Positions 34,905 to 43,100 of a stretch of 64,000 nucleotides of DNA are shown piece after piece. The notes under the pieces are model-generated. The model did not search any database, was not told where the DNA came from, and saw only the letters and a program-made list of their open reading frames with translations. The position numbers and the translations under genes were made by a program. Numbering within the stretch: the stretch's first letter is position 1; each line of letters opens with the position of its first letter. This DNA comes from Beroe forskalii (taxonomy: Eukaryota; Ctenophora; Nuda; Beroida; Beroidae): NCBI GenBank assembly GCA_011033025.1, contig WFMF01000496.1:1-64000 (forward strand), given 5' to 3'.

Positions 34905-35140
34905 GAAGGGGCGATGGGCCTGCGAGACCCAGGCGGCGCCCAGGAGAGGAAGCTACCGGCCGAGGCAAGCGCTTTCGTGCTCCCAGGTACTTCGATGGGA
35001 CGAGAGTCCCGTTCGTCCCCGGTTGCCATTCTGTCGGGACAGGATGGCGTTCCCGACCCAGCGGCGGCGTCGAACCCTTTTTTCTTTGGCTGGAGCGAGG
35101 GATACCTCCGCGACATCCTCTGGAGACGGCTTCAGTGATC
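34905..35140. repeat. GC-rich repeat family G (ggcctgcgag.cccaggcgg)
   Basis: The core ggcggcgcccaggagagg and its surroundings recur in reverse at about 55560-55660 and in short form at about 9230-9255 and 12835-12880. The overlapping ORFs on both strands come from this GC-rich repeat. Possibly the tail of an unrecognised element. Confidence 0.65.
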
Positions 35141-36089
35141 AGCTAAACCGATTCTAGGGGATTATCCAAACACAAGGAAATGTTTTGCACCCTGAGTTCG
35201 ATACTGTGAGGCAAAAACAATTGAGAAATTATACCTGCTTTTCGGAGTTGTCCTCCGGAGCAAGCTCCATGTTTCAATGCCGTTGGACGTATTCACCTGA
35301 AAATGAAAAGCACCGTTTAATCAACAAATTGCTTTTAAGAAAAGTAATACAATTTGAATAGGGCGATTGGTTCCTACATAGATATAAACGACGTTTTGCA
35401 AATGAGCGATACATTTTTTTTTATTTTCGTTGGTGCGAAAAACAGCCATATATGTTTGTTAATCGTCTCCCTAAAGAAAAATAATCACCCCATTTAGGAT
35501 CTTTTAGAAATACTGTAGTGTATTATCAGCCTGTGTAATTTTTCAAAACCCACGTTCTAAGTTTAGTACTGTCCGAACTGAGTAAAAATTCCTGTTGTGG
35601 AAATTACTGCACGTGTTTAATACTAAAAGTGTTTGAATTTCGACCATAGCAACTTAAACACCATGCTCGAGAGTAATTGCTGTGAAATCGCTCTATTTTA
35701 TTTTCTAACTGTGCATGGAGAAATTGGAACATATTCCCACTTATATTTTTCACATGACGCGTGCAAAACTGATTCCTATTTGTGGCAAAAACCATGCTCT
35801 GTGACAGTACTATGTTACCTTCTAGAATACATTTTAGTAAAATTTGCATCTAATTTTTTAACCCAAGTCACTTTCATTTCGAGATGGACATCCTGATTTT
35901 CGACATTCGACATACTCACCCTTTAGAAATGACTAAACTCCCCCAATGTACCCCCATAATCGACATATATCCCCTTTGGAAATAAATAAATTCCTCCACA
36001 CAATTAATCCCCACTCAATCACTGAATCACCCCTTTTCCCTTGAGAAATGCCTGAACTCCTTAACACCATGTAACACTGAGAGGGTGAG

Positions 36090-36209
36090 ATGGTGGACCT
36101 AGCTAAAACGCCCTGCTCTGGGTGCACTAAGACTCTGGTAGGGGAGGTGATTAGGGTCGGGGAATCTGACCATTTTCATGTGGACTGCTTCAAATGCTTC
36201 CAGTGTGAT
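36090..36209 (+). CDS. ABLIM: LIM gene exon 1: start codon and first half of LIM1
   Basis: ATG at 36090. The exon encodes MVDLAKTPCSGCTKTLVGEV then IRVGESDHFHVDCFKCFQCD, exactly 40 codons, then donor GTGAGT at 36210 (phase 0). It carries the first zinc site (C9, C12, H30, C33) and two ligands of the second. A non-coding 5' exon may exist upstream. Confidence 0.85.
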
Positions 36210-38734
36210 GTGAGTATAGGAATTAAACAGGAATTAAACAGTATTAAACAGTATTAAACTGGAGTATATCTTAAGTCTGTATCGTAAATTTTCGTAGTAT
36301 TTAAGTTTGATTCTTAACGAATATGCGCGCGGAATTCTACACAACAGTAGCTAAGTGTTGTGTAGAGTTGCGCGCGCAATTGTTAGTATTTAAATTCATC
36401 GAGCACTCCTTTTCCGCGTCTGAATCTTCAGCCATTATTGTCAGTGACAAACCCTCAAACTACACTCCGAACGTTTCTTGTCTTTTCTCACGAATCTTAA
36501 AGCATTCCTCGATCTGTAGATGCCAAAGATGCTGTAAGATGCTGCGATCACTATATGTCTATGTTAATCATTCCTGTCATCCCACTATCACTCTAAGCAA
36601 TCTGACTTCAAACCCTACGAACAATAAAACCAGGCGGCTGAAGGTCGACAACTTACTATTTTAACTTAGGATAATGACGTAACACTCGTTGACCCATTCA
36701 GCTTTATTGCAGTATGAAATACAGCTAAGGATTGATGAAAGGTCTCATTCAAACCCGTAGTTAGAATATCACCATCCCATGGAATCGCTAGGAACGACCT
36801 TTTAGAGTCAGAAAATGACAAGTTTACTATTTCTCGGGTGACAGTCACGGCCTTGAATCTTGTTCTTTTTGGCAGCTTGCAGGGTTTATTTTCTACAAAA
36901 CGAGAGCTTATAAAAGATCTGAATTCTGAATCTCGGTAGTAACTATAGTGAGAATATTGAGGAATTTGTCACTTTCAGCTGATCACATACCTACCAGCAA
37001 TACTGTGTGCTTTAGAGATGAATAAGAGAGAAAGATACAGATTTTTGCTCGGGTTAAAATACTAAAATAGCTTGCCGGAATTTACACTTTAGTAGGTAAA
37101 GAATGGAATGACTTGTAATTTTGCTGTCATCTGGCAAAGTTGTCGCAAATCCCTCTTTAACTCAAATAATTTGGTCAATTTGTAACTTATACAAATCGCT
37201 CTGCCATTCAAAAAACAAGGAAATGTCGGATTGCAATTATTTCAGGATGGATATTTGCCTTTAAAAGCATATCAAAAATATTTAAAAACACGTTTGATCT
37301 CTAAGTAAGAAAAGCGTTTTTGATCTTATCATACTGCGTGCTTTATCAAACACAAGGCAATATTTCATAACCATTATTTCAGAAACTTGTCGCCATTACT
37401 GGTTTCCTTCGCCCAATACAGCTATGAGCAAGTACTACTGTTCCAAGGAATACCAAAAGCTGTTCGAAACTAAACTAGACACCGGCGTTTTATTTTCAAA
37501 CACAAGGAAATATTTTTACATCCACCATGTGATAATCTCCTCGCCACAACTGGTTTCTTCGCCCGGGCAGCAAGTACTACTGTTCCAAGGACTACCACGA
37601 GCTATTTGGAACTAAATGCGTGGTCTGTATGCCAAACGTCCGGTGACCATTTCTCAATAAATCCGGTTCGGTTTACCGACCGTTTCTCCTAAACGGTTAA
37701 TTGTGAAAACAAAATATTCACTTACAGTTTCGGTTTGCTGAAGACGCCCGGTTAACCGGTATTTCGGTTAACCAGAATTTCGGTTTCGGTTAGGTTAACC
37801 GGTCGATTCCTAGGTCTGTACGAAGTACATCGAGGGGGAAGGGTTCACGGTTCAAGGAAGAAGTTACCACACGGAGTGCTTCAAGTGCTCCAAGTGCGAA
37901 GGTTCGTTTTCTGTTGTTTTTTTCTATCGAAGGTTCGTATATTGTTCGTTTGTTTGTTTTTCAAGCGCAGTTTGGATATGTGCTGTAAGATTTTAAATGT
38001 TGTTGTAGAACCACGTAGGAGAAAATCAAATTTTTCAATGAGATTGCTGGAATCAAATTTCCTAAATTTAAGTAATTATAAAATTTTCGCTATTCTGAAT
38101 CATGCCTTTACTTTCAAACTTCAATTGGAAAAATATCTTACAGTTACACGACTCCATCACCCCTCACTCCTCAGGAAGTTTCAGTAGTGGCTGCCGCGTC
38201 CTATTCGAGGACAGCAAGCCCATCTGCGAGGACTGCCGCAACAAATCCACTGCCGCCCTCAACAAACCCTCGACCTGCAAGGGCTGCTCCAAACCCATCT
38301 CCGGGCGGAGCGTGATCGCCATGGACCGGGACTGGCATGTCGAGTGCTTCGCGTGCCATTACTGCCGTGTCCCACTGTCCGGGGAGTACATGATCAAGGA
38401 TGGAGACCCTTACTGCGAGGCGGACTACCTCAATCTCTTCGGGCAGAAGTGTCAGATCTGTGAGGAGTTTATCGTGGGTCGTGTGTTGCAGGCGGGGGGC
38501 GTGAGTTACCATAACGCGTGTTTGGCGTGTCACGTGTGTGGGAAGGGGTTCGCGGAGGGGCATGATATTTTCACGCAGGATGGCGTGTTCTGGCACACGG
38601 AGTGTGAACAGTACTTGGAGGAAGGAGAAGAGGGGGAGGAGTATTTAGAGGAGGAGGAAGAGGAGTTGATTGTGGGTGGAGGAGTGGATAAATTAGGCGA
38701 GAATATGGCGGATTTGGCGGTCAATGATCAGTGA
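36090..38734 (+). CDS. ABLIM: ABLIM/UNC-115-type protein with four LIM domains (exons listed separately)
   Basis: Exons 36090-36209, a broken exon near 37383-37622, 37814-37901 and 38175-38734. Together they give four LIM zinc fingers in the order and spacing of actin-binding LIM proteins: LIM1 CSGC..HFHVDC..CFQCD, LIM2 CVVC..YHTEC..CSKC..CEDC, LIM3 CKGC..WHVEC..CHYC..YCEADY, LIM4 CQIC..YHNAC..CHVC..WHTEC. Linker phrases such as LFGTKC, GEGFTVQGRSYH, PICEDC and YCEADYLNLFGQKC follow the ABLIM pattern. In ABLIM the LIM block lies at the N-terminus and a villin headpiece at the C-terminus binds F-actin. Here a very acidic 40-residue tail and a stop follow LIM4 directly, so the headpiece is absent from this transcript form. 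The second half of LIM1 is disrupted in the sequence as given. Confidence 0.85.
37383..37622 (+). pseudogene. ABLIM: LIM gene exon 2, tandemly duplicated and disrupted in both copies
   Basis: Copy 1 (acceptor ttatttcag ends 37382) continues exon 1 in phase 0 as KLVAITGFLRP and then shifts frame before MSKYYCSKEYQKLFETK. Copy 2 (about 37530-37622) gives FLRPGSKYYCSKDYHELFGT then KCV in the frame that joins exon 3, but has stops upstream and no AG acceptor before the needed start; a one-base indel in ggtttc.ttcgcc separates the two readings. The copies are offset by about 142-150 bp. Residual assembly indels, an allelic tandem duplication or a truly broken gene would all explain this. Confidence 0.6.
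37623..37813 (+). mobile_element. introner-like TIR element forming an entire intron of the LIM gene
   Basis: Direct repeat ggtctgta at 37622-37629 and 37813-37820 flanks a 183-bp element (37630-37812). The element begins tgccaaacgtccggtgacc and ends ggttaaccggtcgattccta; its ends are imperfect inverted repeats sharing the CGnCCGGT core. The donor GTCTGT comes from the left repeat, and the acceptor AG is the element's last A plus the first G of the right repeat. Removal yields aaatgcgtg+gtctgtacgaag, i.e. KCVVCTKY, the uninterrupted start of LIM2. The 8-bp target duplication fits hAT-type transposition. The interior matches the repeat at 3930-4165. Confidence 0.85.
37814..37901 (+). CDS. ABLIM: LIM gene exon 3: LIM2 zinc-binding part
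   Basis: Encodes (V)CTKYIEGEGFTVQGRSYHTE then CFKCSKCE and one base, phase 1, donor GTTCGT at 37902. Joins the phase-0 end of the preceding exon to complete CVVC. Eleven bases around the donor (gaaggttcgt) recur 31 bp downstream. Confidence 0.88.
38175..38734 (+). CDS. ABLIM: LIM gene last exon: end of LIM2, LIM3, LIM4, acidic tail
   Basis: Acceptor cctcag ends at 38174; phase 1 joining gives EGSFSSGCRVLFEDSKPICE. LIM3 and LIM4 follow with all sixteen zinc ligands. After WHTECEQ comes an acidic run (YLEEGEEGEEYLEEEEEELI) and a short tail to TGA at 38732-38734. GC content is much higher than the surroundings, as expected of a real exon. AATAAA at 38946-38951 is a candidate poly(A) signal. The ORFs on the other strand are shadows. 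Confidence 0.93.
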
Positions 38735-38990
38735 TTATTTGTATTTAGTTTTTGAGAATGTGTTGGAGGAACGCCCAATATATCTGGCGGTGGGTAGATT
38801 TGGTGAGAACGTTATATGATGATGGACGTATGGTGATTGGTGGTCAATGGTCAGTGCGTCAGAGAATGAGTTGTCAGTCTTGGAACCTTACTGCAGGAAA
38901 TTTAGAGGGAGAAACAATGTTCAATATACTGCCGTCTCGTTCTTAAATAAACCCAATCAATATACCAACGAACATCATTCTCTATTTCAT
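38735..38990 (+). other. 3' untranslated region of the LIM gene (inferred)
   Basis: Sequence after the stop stays moderately GC-rich up to the AATAAA at 38946 and then turns strongly AT-rich. The transcript end about 20 bp past that signal is inferred. Confidence 0.5.
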
Positions 38991-39988
38991 TGTAAGATCT
39001 GAAATGACCTTCAATTTGATTGATTAATTTGAAAGTTATAGGAACTTAATTTTTTCTATAAAATCAAAAGATGCACGATAAATTTTTACAAATTTGATTA
39101 TAAAATTTCATACTTTAAAATATTTTTCCAACCGCATTGCTATTTATTTTTGATAAATTTATTAAGGGTACAAAATGACATTTATGACGCTTTTATGTAT
39201 TATTGTAATGCAAAGAATTATTTCAATATATATTATAATATCAAATAAATACATAACTTTTGACAAATAAATAATAAAGTTTTTACTTTTTCTTCTTTTC
39301 TGTCATCTCATGCATCTGTTTTACAACTCCCGGACAGGTTAAATAAATAAAATCTGTTATGATTATGTCAAATTTAATAATGTTCCAAGGACTCTTCTAA
39401 ATTCTCTTCGAATTTTAAATGAAAATCAATTGAATAAATAGAAATTCTTAACTAATTAGTTTATAATTAGTTTAAACAATTAATAATATCCAACTGGGCG
39501 GAAGACCAATTAGCTTAAAATGTAGGAAGGGTCTTTTTAACCAAGGTTTACTGGTGAGATTGAGCCATGCGAAATGCGAATTCGCATTAAAATGTTTATC
39601 ATTTCTTTACCAAAAACGGCTTTAACTTATAATTAGTGTTTTCATAGAATAAATGTCCACGTTTTTCAAGGATTATAAGTCCTAAGATGAATAATAGTCC
39701 ATAAAGAAGTATTTCAGTCCTCCTATCAGTCCTGGGTTAGGTAGCTTGTGTCAAACCCTGAATGAGGAAATTCGATTATACTCTTTTTAGTGAATTTGGG
39801 GGAGGGTCAAGTGGGGTTCGATAACAGTGCAGAAAGTTAGGCAGGTTCGCTCTGTTTTTAGCGAGTGTTTTGTTAGAAATAAAAAGTTGATGTAAAAGTA
39901 GCGCGAATCTTCCAACAAATTCAATAGCCATTTCAACAACAAAGTCACAGTTAAAGCGTTAAAAGCCACAATTGAAACTCACGCACAT
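38991..39988. other. AT-rich intergenic, no gene seen
   Basis: Separates the converging LIM gene (+) and the minus-strand gene that ends at 39989. Many A/T runs; no repeat family recognised. Confidence 0.35.
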
Positions 39989-40126
39989 TTACACAATCTC
40001 ATCAGTATCCGCAAGTTCGACTTGGTTGACATCCTCAATGACTCCCCTGGGTCGGCGTTCTGCTTTAGCCTTGTGGGCTATCCTTACCTTCTTCATCTTC
40101 CTTCCTCCTCCTTTGTTGGGGTTCTT
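39989..40126 (-). CDS. terminal exon, basic then acidic tail, unknown protein
   Basis: Acceptor caacccag ends at 40127 (reading leftwards). The exon encodes KNPNKGGGRKMKKVRIAHKA, KAERRPRGVIEDVNQVELAD, TDEIV and TAA at 39991-39989. The lysine/arginine-rich stretch followed by an acidic end looks like a cytoplasmic tail. The acceptor and the first bases recur at about 40195 (attcttctgggttgccacga on the plus strand), so the splice site is tandemly duplicated at a 66-bp offset. Confidence 0.5.
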   Translation of the reverse strand, partial: KNPNKGGGRKMKKVRIAHKAKAERRPRGVIEDVNQVELADTDEIV

Positions 40127-43100
40127 CTGGGTTGCCACGATTAAAAATGAAAATGGAATATATTTTATTGGGATTATTGATTATAACGGGATTCTTCTGG
40201 GTTGCCACGATTAAAACTGAAAATTTAAATATATGTTAACAGTGGCAGTTCAACTTCAAACTGCAGTTTTGTGTGCATGGCGTAAGTTTGTGCGGCGTAC
40301 AGAAATGTTATTTATATTTTATATGCCTCTACGCCGCGCACACAAAATTGCAGTTCGAACTGTCACCGCAGTTATTGTGTGGCACCCTGGGAGAGCCGCC
40401 GAAGAGCGGTAAGAGGACTGCTACTTTCCACTGATATTCTACCATGTTTGTTGAAATCATCCTCTCTACGATAAAGTACGAGTGGACCTTTTACAATATA
40501 ATAACAAGATAAAGAAAGCAGTCATTTGAAACTGAAGAAACTTACATGATTGTCCCTGGACATCTTCAATGAGACAACTGCAAATCGACAGTATCAAAGA
40601 ATAAAATTTATAGCTTACTCAGAATTTTTCATCGAAAAGTATATTAAACTTGAAACTTTAGCCTGAGGCGGCATGTTTAAAAATATTGTCCAAACTATTT
40701 CAAATTATAATCTTCAAAAATAATCAATAATCTTGTTAAATCAAAATAAATAAAAAATATTACTTACATCAATAATGCTGAGAAAAATACCTTGGACATG
40801 ACAAATAATTCACGAAAAAATCAACACAGAAGAACAATTTTTACAAAACACAAAAGAAATTGGAAGAGCTAAAGCAGATAGCTTTTCACGCCGACTAAAG
40901 AAGAAAAATTCTAGAACAAAACAATAGTCTGATCTGACAAAATATTTTCCACGCCCAGAGCTTCTTGTCCAGAGCAGATCGACACTCTTATATATAAACC
41001 CAGATATTTTAGATATATATTTTAATAATTATAGTTGTTAATGTGTCTTGAATAACACATATGATCGCTGGACAATTATATTTATAACCTTATAGTACCT
41101 GATGGTCGTATATATTTAAGTCGCTTAAGCAATTAACGTAATCATAATGCGTTAATGGCTCCTGCTGTACATATGAATTGTCCCAAGCTTCAGTCGCGTT
41201 CTGAGCAGAGCTCGGACAAACCATGGATCTATTGACGTCATTAATTTGCTATTTTATGTCATGGTGATGCGTTGTTATTGCACGTGCGTACATACTGCAC
41301 GTGCAAGAAGAGTTGTGACGAGCCGGTTGATGATAACAAACATGGATTTCCGCTTGGTGCAGGAAATCCATTACCACATTATCTCAATAATTATTATCTC
41401 CTTTCTCCCCACTCTCCCCCACCCATCGAACAATATTCCTGACAATTAATTACCAGGATGTGCCAATGAACGTACCAACAAACATTGATATTCACTCAGA
41501 ATAAATAGGTGGTGGTAATTATGGCATTAACAGTGCGCGCGATGCCAAATTGTGGGAATTATCCGCCTGTAATTTTTCGCGAGCAGGGTATATTGATCAT
41601 TAGCTAACTGAAGATGACGGCATTATCTGAGTTTAAAGCTTTTGAAAAGATGACGTTTAATCAAATTTGCGTTTCTTGAGCACCTCCTCTTTTGACGAGA
41701 GAACAGCACTATGCACGATGACTTTGCTATAAGTATAACGACTCAGATATCGATAAAGCAATTTCTAAAAAATATCGGCTATTGGATTTCGTTAATCAAA
41801 ACGGAATTTCAAGTAATTGTCGAAAAAGTTGCAAAATTTCAGGGGATCGGTCGAAAAATATATATTTTTCCTTTGTTTCTGATTCGCATCATTGATCAAA
41901 AATATATGATAATAAGATAATTTTGTAATTGGTGGTGATTATGGAAAATAAAACAATCCAAAGCACCGCGCAGAGCAATTATCTCGTCTTCTTCGAAGAG
42001 AAATATTACAATATCTCGCATTAGATTTTCACTTCGGGCACCCAAGTGGTCGGATCACGTGGTATTACCACGTGACATGCCTTGTGCAGAAAGCAGATGT
42101 CACGTGATCTCCCAAGCTATTCATCTATTTGTGTTCCACATAAAATGATTAGGGACACGGCTCCCGGCTCATAAGCTTTTGAAGATGAAATAGTTTCCTA
42201 CTTTCCTATCTTATAAAATAAGGCGACAATATTATAGGCGTTGTCCAGAAATTAGCTTTAAAATTGGTTAATATTTCAACCCATCGAGAAATTAGCTTGG
42301 TCACCTTAAACTGCGTTTAAACCCGATGATATTATGATTCATAAACCGGCGATTTTAATGTTAATTTTCAAAGATTAGCAAATTAGACGCACGATCAGTC
42401 CGGGCCCAAGTCTTATATTTATTGGCATTTTATCCTTCCCATTACATAGCAAGGATCGCTGCAAATTGTTGCACATTGACCAATCAGCGCACAAGTTTAC
42501 TATCGCAGTCGTTGCAACATTGACCAATCAGGCGGGAGTTTAAAATCAATCGTGCGCTCTGATTGGTCGAAGATCAAGTCGCTCGTAGGATTTGATTGGC
42601 CAGCGGAAATACAAAACTGGGCGATAATAAATAGTTCAGTATTCATAAGACTTATAAACCGGGTACAATTTAAAGAGTCTTGACGTTATATAAAATCAAA
42701 TCAAGATTCTGCAAGTGTGCACATATTCATAATGGTTGATTTTATTTTATTTTGAAATTGATCAAAAGATGTTCCGATTGGAATTACAATATGTACACAT
42801 GGGACTGCACAAGGGGGGCACCCAGTTTTCAAAAAGCCCGAATAATTTTATTTCAACTCAACACCCTCCCATTTCATTGATCAACTAAAAGATAGTTCTA
42901 ATTCTAGTTTTTATAAGAATTCTAGTTAAATTGTAAGTAGGTTGCGTCACAGCACGGCCAGTGCTGCAGCCCGCCCACTCACTTAATCACAACACGAGGC
43001 AGATACATCGAAACATGTTAAATTTTAAGTTAGAGCTCGTTTTGACGTAGCCAATAGCTAAATAGTGAGGGAGTGAACGGGCTAAATAGTTGGACTTGGT

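Larger units (their letters stand above)
32149..36089. other. intergenic region
   Basis: No exon I can support. It contains a CRE MITE at 32335-32412, single TGACGTCA-type remnants near 32535, 33855 and 34690, and a GC-rich repeat at 34905-35140. The ORF at 33884-34234 begins inside a CRE remnant and has no family features. Confidence 0.4.

Noticed and set aside
34859-35138. overlapping 84-85 codon ORFs on both strands
   Set aside because: Lie within the dispersed GC-rich repeat G; both strands are open because of base composition.
38201-38724. long minus-strand ORFs opposite the LIM exon
   Set aside because: Shadows of the GC-rich LIM coding exon; the plus frame has all zinc ligands.
40900-40960. 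possible seventh membrane helix of a Frizzled-type receptor (KKLWAWKIF on the minus strand)
   Set aside because: Would need a frameshift, lacks a hydrophobic helix before it and has no splice sites; the class F idea for this gene remains unsupported.
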